From the NCBI GenBank assembly GCA_016213735.1, contig JACQZU010000021.1, positions 235,851-299,850 on the forward strand: DNA of 64,000 nt, read 5' to 3'. The notes under the pieces are model-generated. The model ran no database searches. It saw only the letters and a program-made list of their open reading frames with translations, and was not told the origin of the DNA. The translations under genes were made by a program, and so were the position numbers. This document shows positions 34,834-42,699 of this stretch, one piece after another (within the stretch, counting starts at the first letter, position 1; each line of letters starts with the position of its first letter). This DNA is from Acidobacteriota bacterium. Its GTDB lineage: Bacteria; Acidobacteriota; Holophagae; Holophagales; Holophagaceae.

Positions 34834-34885
34834 CGCAATCCCGGACCCCCCTCCGCCCTCGCCATTCAAGACTTTGGAGTCCCTG

Positions 34886-37357
34886 TTGAAGCTCGTGATC
34901 GTGGAAAGCCCCAGCAAGGCCAAGACCATCACCAAGTACCTGGGCAAGGGTTTCAAGGTGATGGCCAGCGTGGGCCACATCCGGGACCTGCCCCGGAAGC
35001 TTGGGGTGGACATCGAGAACGGCTTCCAGGAGGAGTACGAGATCCCCGCGGGCAAGGAGAAGGTGGTCCGGGAGCTGAAGGCAGCCGCCAAGGAGGCCGA
35101 GGAGCTGATCCTGGCCACGGACCCGGACCGGGAGGGGGAGGCCATCAGCTGGCACCTGACCCAGGCCATCAAGCCCCCCAAGGCCCTGCCGGTGAAGCGG
35201 GTGCGCTTCCACGAAATCACGCCGGCGGGCATCCAGAAGGCCATGGCCGTCCCCAGCCAGATTGACCGGCACCTGGTGGACGCCCAGCGGGCCCGGCGGG
35301 TGCTGGACCGCCTCGTGGGCTACAAGGTGAGCCAGGTGCTCTGGGACAAGGTTCGGCGCGGCCTCAGCGCGGGCCGGGTCCAGAGCGTGGCGGTGCGCCT
35401 CATCGTGGACCGGGAACGGGAGATCCAGGCCTTCCAGGCGGTTGAATTCTGGGTGCTCCAGGGCCGCTTCCGGGGAGGGAACCCGCCCCCCTTCACGATG
35501 CGTCTCGCCCGGCTGGGGGGCCAGACCCTGCAGGTGGGCAACAAGGAGACCCGGCGCCGGGTCCAGGACGCGGCCGAGGCGGAGAAGCTGCGCCAGCAGA
35601 TCCTCCAGGCTCCCTGGAAGGTGACGGGGCTGGAGACCAAGGAGAAGCGGAAGAACCCGGGAGCCCCCTTCACCACCGCCCGGCTCCAGCAGGAGGCGGC
35701 CCAGAAGCTGCGCTTCAGCGTCACGCGCACCATGCAGGTGGCCCAGCGCCTCTACGAAGGGGTGGACTTCGGCCAGGGGCCCGTGGGGCTCATCACCTAC
35801 ATGCGCACGGACTCCCCGCGCCTCGCCCCCGAGGCCATCCAGGCGGCCCGGGACTTCGCCGAACAGAAGTACGGCAAGGACTACCTGCCCGCCAAGCCCA
35901 GGGTCTTCACGGGAAAGGCCGGCGCCCAGGAGGCCCACGAGGCCATCCGGCCCACGGAATTGGCCCGCACCCCCGAGAGCCTGCGGGGCCACCTCAAGCC
36001 CGACGAGTTCCGGCTCTACGCGCTCATCTGGCGGCGCACCCTGGCCAGCCAGATGGAAGCCGCCCGCTTCGACGAGACGGTGGTGGAGGCCGAGAGCGCC
36101 CTGGCCTCCGGCGAGAGCGCCTCCTTCGAGGCCAAGGGCGAGGTGGAGCGCTTCCCGGGCTGGATCGCCGTGTACCGCGCCGACCAGGACGAGAGCAAGG
36201 CCGAGGACATCGAGGACGGGGCCGACATGGCCGAGGAACTGGCCGAGCACGTGGGCCTGCCCGCCCTCCGGCTCGGCGAGTCCCTCAAGCTGGAGCAGCT
36301 GGACGCCGAGCAGCAGTTCACCAAGCCTCCGGCCCGCTTCTCCGAGGCCACCCTCGTCAAGGAGCTGGAGGAGGACGGCATCGGCCGGCCCAGCACCTAC
36401 GCCGCCATCATCGCCACCATCCAGGACCGGGACTACGTGAAGAAGCACGAGGGCCGCTTCAAGCCCACGGAGCTGGGCATGGTGGTGACGGACCTGCTGG
36501 TGCAGGGCTTCCACGACCTGATGGACCCCAAGTACACCTCGGGCCTGGAGGGACGCCTGGACCGCATCGAGGAAGGGGAGCTGAGCTTCCTGAAGGCCAT
36601 GAAGGACTTCTACGGGCCCTTCGAGCAGGCCCTGGCCAGCGCCGGCCAGCACATGCAGAACCTCAAGGCCGGCGTGGCCACGGGGGAGAAGTGCCCCAAG
36701 TGCGGGGACCGGAAGAAGGGGGCCGGCACCCTGCTCAAGCGCATCGGCCGCAACGGCCTCTTTCTCGGCTGCACCAACTACACGGCGGAGAAGGACGCCG
36801 ACAAGTGCGACTACACCGCCGACCTCGAGAAGATGGAGGAGCCCGAGGACGCCCCCGAGTGCCCCCTGTGCGGCGCCACGCCCATGGCCCTGCGCAAGGG
36901 TCAGTGGGGCCCCTTCTGGGCGTGCACGAACTACCCGGCCTGCAAGGGCATCCGCAAGGCCGATCCCAAGGGCATCCCCATCCCCGCCGACGTGCCCACC
37001 GGAGAGAACTGCCCCACCTGCGGCAAGGCCTTCGTCAAGCGCCACGGGCGCTACGGCGAGTTCGTCTGCTGCGTGGACTACCCGGCCTGCAAGACAGTGA
37101 AGAAGGAGATCCTGGGCGTCCCCTGCCCCAAGTGCGGCGGCGACCTGAGCCCCCGCAAGACCCGCTTCGGGAAGGTCTTCTACGGCTGCACGAAGTACCC
37201 CAAGTGCGACTTCACCGCCTGGGAGAAACCGGTGCCCAGAACCTGCCCCAAGTGCAAGAACCCCACCATGGGCGAGAAGCAGCGCAAGCCCCGGGGCAAG
37301 GATCCCATCACCGTGCTGATCTGTCCCAACTGCAAGCACGAAGAGCCGATGGGCTGA
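34886..37357 (+). CDS. topA: DNA topoisomerase I
   Basis: 823 aa type IA topoisomerase relaxing negative supercoils. Toprim: LVIVESPSKAKTITKYLG and ATDPDREGEAISWHL; hinge/gate: RRVLDRLVGYKVSQVLW, SAGRVQSVAVRLIVDRE; active-site Tyr305 in GLITYMRTDS. The C-terminus holds five CxxC zinc-ribbon units: CPKCGDRK, CPLCGATP, CPTCGKAF, CPKCGGDL and a final CPKCKNPT...CPNC, a long tail compared with short-tailed enzymes. The start is TTG with GGAG 6 bases upstream, beginning exactly at homology; ATG 34829 would add a Pro-rich extension. Confidence 0.96.
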   Translation: MKLVIVESPSKAKTITKYLGKGFKVMASVGHIRDLPRKLGVDIENGFQEEYEIPAGKEKVVRELKAAAKEAEELILATDPDREGEAISWHLTQAIKPPKALPVKRVRFHEITPAGIQKAMAVPSQIDRHLVDAQRARRVLDRLVGYKVSQVLWDKVRRGLSAGRVQSVAVRLIVDREREIQAFQAVEFWVLQGRFRGGNPPPFTMRLARLGGQTLQVGNKETRRRVQDAAEAEKLRQQILQAPWKVTGLETKEKRKNPGAPFTTARLQQEAAQKLRFSVTRTMQVAQRLYEGVDFGQGPVGLITYMRTDSPRLAPEAIQAARDFAEQKYGKDYLPAKPRVFTGKAGAQEAHEAIRPTELARTPESLRGHLKPDEFRLYALIWRRTLASQMEAARFDETVVEAESALASGESASFEAKGEVERFPGWIAVYRADQDESKAEDIEDGADMAEELAEHVGLPALRLGESLKLEQLDAEQQFTKPPARFSEATLVKELEEDGIGRPSTYAAIIATIQDRDYVKKHEGRFKPTELGMVVTDLLVQGFHDLMDPKYTSGLEGRLDRIEEGELSFLKAMKDFYGPFEQALASAGQHMQNLKAGVATGEKCPKCGDRKKGAGTLLKRIGRNGLFLGCTNYTAEKDADKCDYTADLEKMEEPEDAPECPLCGATPMALRKGQWGPFWACTNYPACKGIRKADPKGIPIPADVPTGENCPTCGKAFVKRHGRYGEFVCCVDYPACKTVKKEILGVPCPKCGGDLSPRKTRFGKVFYGCTKYPKCDFTAWEKPVPRTCPKCKNPTMGEKQRKPRGKDPITVLICPNCKHEEPMG

Positions 37358-37435
37358 GGGACACGGAGGGGGAGCGCCCTCCTGGAATGAGAACACCGGG
37401 TGGAGGGCCCTGGACCGTCCTGGGACCCTCGCTCC

Positions 37436-37843
37436 TCAGCCTTGGGAAGGCCCTGGCCCCGCCTCGCGGGCCCACCCCTGGGCCCTTGCGGCGGCCTCCT
37501 CCAGCCCCACCCTCACACATTCCTCCCTGGCCGGGTTGACTTCCTCCGGGTCGCTGGGGCTGAAGGAGAGTTGGCAGGTCTCGCACTCGAAGCGGTAGGC
37601 CCAGAGCGTGCCGCACTCGGGGCACAGGCGGATCTCCTGGTCGCAGCCGTCGTGGAGCGCCGCCAGGGTGCGCAGGCGGGCGAAGCGCGGATCCCGGCCG
37701 CCGTCCCCCGCCCCCGGGGGCAGGGTGACGGAACCGGGCAGCGCATCGCAGGACGCGCAGGGCGGGCCGGGACGGCGGGCGGCCGCCTGGCAGGCCCGCA
37801 GGAAGTCCAGCGGCTCGCGGGAGGAAGCACCGGAATCGGACAT
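37436..37843 (-). CDS. Small zinc-ribbon protein, function unknown
   Basis: 135 aa. Two cysteine knuckles, CASCDALPG and CPECGTLWAYRFECETCQ, imply a zinc-binding domain of the kind that reads LCPECGTLW; the family is not recognised. An acidic C-terminal segment follows (SPSDPEEVNPAREE). Start ATG 37841-37843 follows the upstream YbjN-like gene by 8 bases, so the two are probably co-transcribed; the ribosome site is weak. Confidence 0.65.
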   Translation of the reverse strand: MSDSGASSREPLDFLRACQAAARRPGPPCASCDALPGSVTLPPGAGDGGRDPRFARLRTLAALHDGCDQEIRLCPECGTLWAYRFECETCQLSFSPSDPEEVNPAREECVRVGLEEAAARAQGWAREAGPGPSQG

Positions 37844-37851
37844 GGAGGGGG

Positions 37852-38268
37852 CTAGGCCTCTGCCAGGAAGGCCATGCAGTCGTCCAGGGAGGTGCCCCAC
37901 TGCTGGACGCAGGTGACCAGGTTCAGGTCGGAAACGCCCACGGCGATGATGTCGTGCTGGACCTCGTAGCAGTCCTCCTCCGCGAAGATGGAGGCGAAGC
38001 GGAACCGGGCGTTGTGGGCGTTGGCCGCCTCGGGACTGGGGGCGTCGTCCTGGATCCAGGCCACGAAGCGCAGGGCGCCGAAGGCGTTCCGCTCGTGTCC
38101 CTCGTTGGGGTAGAACTGGATCGCGTAACGGATGCCCGCGATCTCGCACTGGAGGGTGCGCCGCCCGGAATCGTTCATGCGGATTTCCGCCTGATGGCCA
38201 GCTTCCTGGACCGCCTGCAGCACCTCCTCGACGGAAACCGTGTCATGGACCGGGGCCAGGCGCTTCAT
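37852..38268 (-). CDS. YbjN-domain protein
   Basis: 138 aa. The pattern RYAIQFYPNEGHERNAFGALRFVAW, NAHNARFRFASIFAEEDCYEVQHDIIAVGVSDLNL corresponds to the YbjN/sensory-transduction-regulator fold (N-x-W/H-N-R-F, then a GGVS-like element). These proteins are implicated in stress or secretion-chaperone-like roles; the exact role here is unknown. ATG 38266-38268 has AAGGAT upstream. It heads a two-gene operon with the zinc-ribbon protein. Confidence 0.65.
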   Translation of the reverse strand: MKRLAPVHDTVSVEEVLQAVQEAGHQAEIRMNDSGRRTLQCEIAGIRYAIQFYPNEGHERNAFGALRFVAWIQDDAPSPEAANAHNARFRFASIFAEEDCYEVQHDIIAVGVSDLNLVTCVQQWGTSLDDCMAFLAEA

Positions 38269-38367
38269 GGATATCCTTCCGGGGGATGAGGATGGCCCGA
38301 TCCTCCCCCCGAAGGAATTCCGACGCAAGCCTTGTGCACAGGCCCCCGCCGGTGTCTATCCTTTCCC

Positions 38368-38871
38368 ATGTCCTCCCTCGACCTCGCGGCCTTCCTCGCC
38401 CACTGGCGCGCCATGCGCAAGCGCACGCTGCGGGTGCTGGACGGACTGCCCGAGGGGGACCTGGAGTGGGCCCCCCGCCCTGGGGGCTGGAGCTTCGGGG
38501 ACCTCCTTCGCCACCTGGGGGGCATCGAGCGCTTCCTGTGGGCGGAGGCCGTGGCGGGGCGCCCCTGCAGCTACCCCGGCCACGGCGAGGAACTGGGCTC
38601 GGGGGTCGAGGGGGTGCGCGCGTACCTTGCCCGGTGCCACGAAGAGTCCCTGGCCATTTTCCGGGCCCTGGCCCCCGAAGACCTGGACCGGGCCTGTCCC
38701 ACCCCCGGGGGCTCGACGGTGCCGGCCGGAAGGGCCCTGCTGCTCATGGCCGAACACGAGGCCCATCACCGCGGGCAGCTCCACCTCATGGCCGGCCTGC
38801 GGGGCATCGTGCTGCCCCAATTATTCGCCATGACCGAGGAAGAGGTGCGGAGGCTCTCCCAGGCACGGTGA
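38368..38871 (+). CDS. DinB-superfamily protein
   Basis: 167 aa four-helix metalloprotein of the DinB/YfiT family. Histidine ligands: LLRHLGGIERFLWAE and, near the C-terminus, AEHEAHHRGQLHLMAGLRG (the HxxxHRGQ motif). Such proteins are often thiol-dependent transferases or stress proteins; the substrate is unknown. ATG 38368 is 5 bases after TATCCT, suggesting a very short leader. Confidence 0.85.
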   Translation: MSSLDLAAFLAHWRAMRKRTLRVLDGLPEGDLEWAPRPGGWSFGDLLRHLGGIERFLWAEAVAGRPCSYPGHGEELGSGVEGVRAYLARCHEESLAIFRALAPEDLDRACPTPGGSTVPAGRALLLMAEHEAHHRGQLHLMAGLRGIVLPQLFAMTEEEVRRLSQAR

Positions 38872-38975
38872 GCACCCTCCGGGGGCTCGTGGCCGGTGGA
38901 CGGACCGGCGGGCGTCCCCTCGGCCACAATGGGAACCGGGCCGCCCCCTGGGGAGGCCGCCTCGGAAGGCTGCCG

Positions 38976-40190
38976 ATGAACCGGACCTGGCTCCTGCCCC
39001 TCCTCTTCCTTGGACTCGGAGCCGCCGCGCCCCCCGAACGGGGGAGTCCGCCGGTGGCGCCCTTCGTGGAGGCCCTGCGGAAAGAGGGGGTGGAGCCCGT
39101 CGCCTTCGTCCGGAGGGCCCTGGAGACGCGGGACCTGATCGTGTTCGACGAAGGGCTCCACCCCGCCGCGGAGCCCTGGACCTTCTACCAGCGCCTGCTG
39201 GAGGATCCCGGAATCCGCGACCGCCTGGCCTTCGTCTTCCTGGAGGTGCTGAGCCCCGCCCACCAGCGCCACCTGGATGCCTTCTTGGCCAGTCCCACCC
39301 TGGACACCCGGCTGCTCATCCCGGCCCTGCAGGACGATTTCAGCGGCTTCGGCTGGCGCTACCGGAACCTCCTGGACTTCCTGGTCCGGGCTTGGGAAAT
39401 CAACCACGGGCTGCCGGCTCCGAAGCGGATCCGGGTCGTGGGTGTGTCCATGCCCATCTTCTGGGGCGGCATCCAGGACCGGGCGGACTACGAGGCCTTC
39501 CAGGATTCCCTGCGATCCCAGGACCACCACATGTACGCCGCCATCGCGGACCACATGCAGGGCTTCCAGCGCGGCTTGAAGGGGCTCTTCCTCACGAACA
39601 CGCGCCACGCCTACACGGGCCTCCGGAGAAAGGACGGAGGTTTCTTCTGGAACTGCACCACCTTCCTGGCCCAGCACCATCCCGGAAAGGTCCTTTCCGT
39701 GAGGGTGCACAACGCCGCCCTCCAGGTGGAGGCGCCCCGGAAGCTCGAAGGACCCCACTCCACCGACGGGCTCAGGGAGATGTCCTACCGCTGGGTGCGG
39801 ATGGAGGGAGGCGCCTGGGACCGGGCCTTCAGGGCCCTCGGGGACCGCCCCGTGGCCCTGCCCCTGGCGGGCAATGCCTTCGGGCGCTCCGCCTACGTGG
39901 GCAACCAGATATTAGGGGCCCGCCCGGGTTCCACCATGTCCGAGGTCCACGACGCCCTGGTCTTCCTGGGTCCGCTGGACAGGCTCACCTTCTGCGGGAA
40001 GTCCGACCTCATCTGCACGCCGGCCTTCCGGGAAGAACTAAAGCGGCGGATCCGCCTGCTGCACGGCCCGGACCTCACCGCGTTCCTGAAGGAGGAGGGC
40101 GTGGCGGGCCTGGACCCGTTCATTGAAGCCTGGGCCAAGCCGACCCAGGCCACCCCCAATCGCTTCCTGCCCCCGCTGCCTCCGGACTAG
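38976..40190 (+). CDS. Exported EreA/ChaN-like family protein
   Basis: 404 aa with a signal peptide (MNRTWLLPLLFLGLGAAAPP). The opening LETRDLIVFDEGLHPAAEPWTFYQRLL with FVFLEV resembles the erythromycin-esterase/ChaN superfamily, where the Glu and His near the N-terminus are catalytic or haem/metal ligands; DHHMYAAIADHMQ and LFLTNTRHAYTGL supply further His residues. No close family is recognised, so esterase activity is inference only. GGAAGG lies 7 bases before ATG 38976. It ends before a strong bidirectional hairpin. Confidence 0.6.
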   Translation: MNRTWLLPLLFLGLGAAAPPERGSPPVAPFVEALRKEGVEPVAFVRRALETRDLIVFDEGLHPAAEPWTFYQRLLEDPGIRDRLAFVFLEVLSPAHQRHLDAFLASPTLDTRLLIPALQDDFSGFGWRYRNLLDFLVRAWEINHGLPAPKRIRVVGVSMPIFWGGIQDRADYEAFQDSLRSQDHHMYAAIADHMQGFQRGLKGLFLTNTRHAYTGLRRKDGGFFWNCTTFLAQHHPGKVLSVRVHNAALQVEAPRKLEGPHSTDGLREMSYRWVRMEGGAWDRAFRALGDRPVALPLAGNAFGRSAYVGNQILGARPGSTMSEVHDALVFLGPLDRLTFCGKSDLICTPAFREELKRRIRLLHGPDLTAFLKEEGVAGLDPFIEAWAKPTQATPNRFLPPLPPD

Positions 40191-40200
40191 CCCGGGGACT

Positions 40201-40234
40201 CCGGGCCGCACGGCCCTCCGGCCGCGCGGCCCGG
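40201..40234. terminator. Bidirectional terminator-like hairpin
   Basis: CCGGGCCGC-A-CGGCC, loop CTCC, GGCCG-C-GCGGCCCGG: 14 pairs with one A/C mismatch, between the convergent genes ending at 40190 and 40244. No T-tract, as is common in GC-rich genomes. Confidence 0.6.
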
Positions 40235-40243
40235 TCCTGGAGC

Positions 40244-41086
40244 CTACTTGGCGCCGTCCTTGACCGCCTTGGGCGCCCAGAAGGGATCGCTGGCGACCAT
40301 GCCCGGGTGGGGAAAGCTCAGCCTGGGATTGAAGGCGAGGATCTGGTTCTCCACGGCGTTCACCGTTTCCGTGAAGACCTTTTGCATCGCCTTCTGGCCA
40401 TCGGGGCCCAGGGCCTCCTGGAAGGCCTTGTCCGCGGCTTCGGCGCCGTCCAGTTCGGCCAGGGACTTCATGGGACGGAGGACGATGTAGCTGGGGGAGC
40501 CCAGGCCCGCCACGATCTCGTAGAAGGCGAAGGAGGCCGAGTAGCGGCTCTTCTCGTAGGCGGCCAGGGCGGTCTTCACCCCCTCCTCGAAGGCCTTGTT
40601 GGCCCCCTGCTTGACCCGGAAGAGGCGGGTGCGGAAGTAGCGCATCTTGGCGATCTCCACGGGCGGCCCGTAGCTGAGGTCCTTCCTCCAGGCGCCCAGG
40701 AAGCTGCGGGCGCCGCTCAGGTGCTCCCCGTCCTGCAGGGCCACCTTCTCGATCTCCTTCTTGAGCGCCGGGCTCGCGTCCATCTCCTTGCGCTTCTTCT
40801 CCCAGTCGGCATAGGAGCCGTAGCCCACGATGAACCAGGCCTCGGAGGGCCCCGTGAGGGCCTCCATGCCCAGCCAGTGGTCGGTGCTCTTCCCCTTGGC
40901 GAGGGCTCGGGCCCAGGCGGATTCCGTGGCCTCGTGGGGCCCGCCGTGGCCGGGCTTGACCTCCTCCCGGACGAACATCATGAGGGGCGGCGGCGGCATG
41001 GCGCCACTTTGCGCGAGCAGGGTGGGGGCGAGGCCGAGGGCCAGCGCGAGGCGCGACGCGGAAGGGAAGAAGGGAGAACGGATCAT
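40244..41086 (-). CDS. Exported protein of unknown function
   Basis: 280 aa with a signal peptide (SRLALALGLAPTLLAQS). The mature part has repeated ferredoxin-like/antibiotic-monooxygenase-like stretches (MFVREEVKPGHGGPHEATESAWARAL; RYFRTRLFRVKQGANKAFEEGVKT) around WFIVGYGSYADWEKK. I recognise no specific family. ATG 41084-41086 has GGAGG 8 bases upstream, and a good promoter lies just ahead at 41113-41141. Confidence 0.7.
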   Translation of the reverse strand: MIRSPFFPSASRLALALGLAPTLLAQSGAMPPPPLMMFVREEVKPGHGGPHEATESAWARALAKGKSTDHWLGMEALTGPSEAWFIVGYGSYADWEKKRKEMDASPALKKEIEKVALQDGEHLSGARSFLGAWRKDLSYGPPVEIAKMRYFRTRLFRVKQGANKAFEEGVKTALAAYEKSRYSASFAFYEIVAGLGSPSYIVLRPMKSLAELDGAEAADKAFQEALGPDGQKAMQKVFTETVNAVENQILAFNPRLSFPHPGMVASDPFWAPKAVKDGAK

Positions 41087-41112
41087 GGGGCCCACCTCCA
41101 GGGGGCGGGGTT

Positions 41113-41141
41113 GATATTGATCCTGAGTCCCAATATGTCAA
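41113..41141 (-). promoter_or_regulatory. Promoter for the gene starting at 41086
   Basis: On the minus strand, a perfect TTGACA (41141-41136), a 17-base spacer and AATATC (41118-41113) form a sigma70-type promoter in a distinctly AT-rich patch; transcription would start about 20 bases before the ATG. Confidence 0.55.
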
Positions 41142-41245
41142 AGGAATTTATTGATTGAACGATCTAGTAATGAAGATTTTTTCATATGACTGTCACACCC
41201 TGCCTCACGGCCACAAGCCCGGGCGCAGTCGTTGTTGACCGCCCC

Positions 41246-42538
41246 CTAGGCCTTCGCCAGCCCCGCCTCCAGGGCCTCCAGGATGTCGTCGATGTGCTCG
41301 ATGCCGATGGAGAGGCGCACGAGGTCCGGGGTGAGGCCCCCCTCGCGCTGCTGCTGCTCCGTGAGCTGGCTGTGGGAGGTGCTGGCGGGGTGCAGGATGA
41401 GGCTCTTGGCGTCCCCCACGTTGGCCAGGTGGGAAAAGAGGGGGATGCCGTCGATGAGACGCACGGCCGCGTCGTAGCCACCCTTCACCCCGATCACGAC
41501 CATTCCCCCGAAGCCGCCCTGGAGAACCTTCTTCGCGGTGGCGTGGGCGGGGTCCTCCGGCAGGCCGGGGTAGCGCACCCAGGCCACCTTGGGATGTTTC
41601 TGGAGGAAGCGGGCCGCCGCCAGGGCGTTCTCGCAGTGCCGGGCCATGCGCAGGGGCAGGGTCTCCAGTCCCTGGAGGAAGAGCCAGGAATTGTCCGGGC
41701 TGATGGCCGCTCCCAGGTTGCGCAGGGGCACGGTGCGCACCCGGAGCGCGAAGGCGATGGGGGCGAGGGCCGCGGGCAGGTCATGGGCCCAGCGCAGTCC
41801 GTGATAGTTCGGGTCGGGCTCGGTGAAGAGGGGGTGCCGGCCGCCCTTCCAGTCGAAACGGCCGGAATCCGTGAGGATGCCCCCGATGCCGGTGCCGTGG
41901 CCGCCGATCCACTTGGTGAGGGAGTTCACCACGATGTCGCCGCCCAGGTCGAGGCTGCGCTGGAGGACGGGCGTGGTGAAGGTGCCGTCCACGATGAGGG
42001 GGAGGCCGTTGCGGTGGGCCACCTCGGCGATGGCCGGCACGTCGGTGACGTCCAGCACCGGATTGCCGATGGTCTCCACGTAGAGGGCCCGGGTCCTCGG
42101 CGTGATGGCCTTCTGGAAATTCTCCGGGTCCTTCGGGTCCACGAATTTCGCCTGGATGCCGAAGCCGGGCAGGATGGCGTCGAACTGGGTGTAGGTGCCG
42201 CCGTAGAGGTTGTTGGCGCTCACGATCTCGTCGCCGGCCTGGGCGAGGGTGATGATGGCGTAGAAGACCGCCGAGGTTCCGGAGGCCAGGGCCACCGAGG
42301 CCGCCCCGCCCTCCAGCAGGCTCACCCGCTGCTCCAGCACGTCCGTGGTGGGATTCATGAGGCGGGTGTAGATGTTCCCAAGCTCCTTCAGCGCGAAGAG
42401 GTTCGCCGCGTGTTCGGTGTTGCGGAACACGTAGGAGCTGGTGCGGTGGATGGGCACCCCGCGGCTCAGGGTGGTCGGATCGGGCACCTGGCCGCCGTGG
42501 AGGGCCAGGGTCTCGGGGCGGTAGGGATTCGCACTCAT
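41246..42538 (-). CDS. metY: O-acetylhomoserine aminocarboxypropyltransferase (sulfhydrylase)
   Basis: 430 aa Cys/Met-metabolism PLP enzyme that makes homocysteine from O-acetylhomoserine and sulfide. Motifs: ETLALHGGQVPDP, VPIHRTSSYVF, IYTRLMNPTTDVLEQRV, ALASGTSAVFYAI, NNLYGGTYTQF, PLP Lys209 in VNSLTKWIGGHGTGIGG, and HPASTSHSQLTEQQQREGGL. Length and the FWKGGRHPLFTEPDPNYHG-type insert fit MetY rather than MetB/MetC. It diverges from ppc across an AT-rich region. Confidence 0.93.
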   Translation of the reverse strand: MSANPYRPETLALHGGQVPDPTTLSRGVPIHRTSSYVFRNTEHAANLFALKELGNIYTRLMNPTTDVLEQRVSLLEGGAASVALASGTSAVFYAIITLAQAGDEIVSANNLYGGTYTQFDAILPGFGIQAKFVDPKDPENFQKAITPRTRALYVETIGNPVLDVTDVPAIAEVAHRNGLPLIVDGTFTTPVLQRSLDLGGDIVVNSLTKWIGGHGTGIGGILTDSGRFDWKGGRHPLFTEPDPNYHGLRWAHDLPAALAPIAFALRVRTVPLRNLGAAISPDNSWLFLQGLETLPLRMARHCENALAAARFLQKHPKVAWVRYPGLPEDPAHATAKKVLQGGFGGMVVIGVKGGYDAAVRLIDGIPLFSHLANVGDAKSLILHPASTSHSQLTEQQQREGGLTPDLVRLSIGIEHIDDILEALEAGLAKA

Positions 42539-42595
42539 GGGGTTCCCCCTGGAGGAAGCCTAGGATGGCCTTTTTCTAATTTCAATAGTTTATGA

Positions 42596-42623
42596 ATTGA
42601 ATTACTTAACAAAATAATATCAT
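42596..42623 (+). promoter_or_regulatory. Candidate ppc promoter in the AT-rich metY-ppc gap
   Basis: ATTGAA (42596-42601), a 16-base spacer and TATCAT (42618-42623). The gap 42570-42640 is one of the most AT-rich patches of the window and must serve both divergent genes. I see no SAM-riboswitch core on the metY side. Confidence 0.4.
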
Positions 42624-42699
42624 CAGCAGAATCAATGCACGAATCCCTGGCCCCTCCCGGGGCCCCCTCTGGAATGATGGAGCACCCCCCGGCCCGGCC

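Noticed and set aside
34799..37396. Long minus-strand open frame opposite topA
   Set aside because: Antisense to topA, with repetitive Leu/Gly/His composition and no family signature.
42539..42699. SAM-responsive riboswitch upstream of metY
   Set aside because: The region is AT-rich and short, and no conserved SAM-riboswitch core could be recognised.
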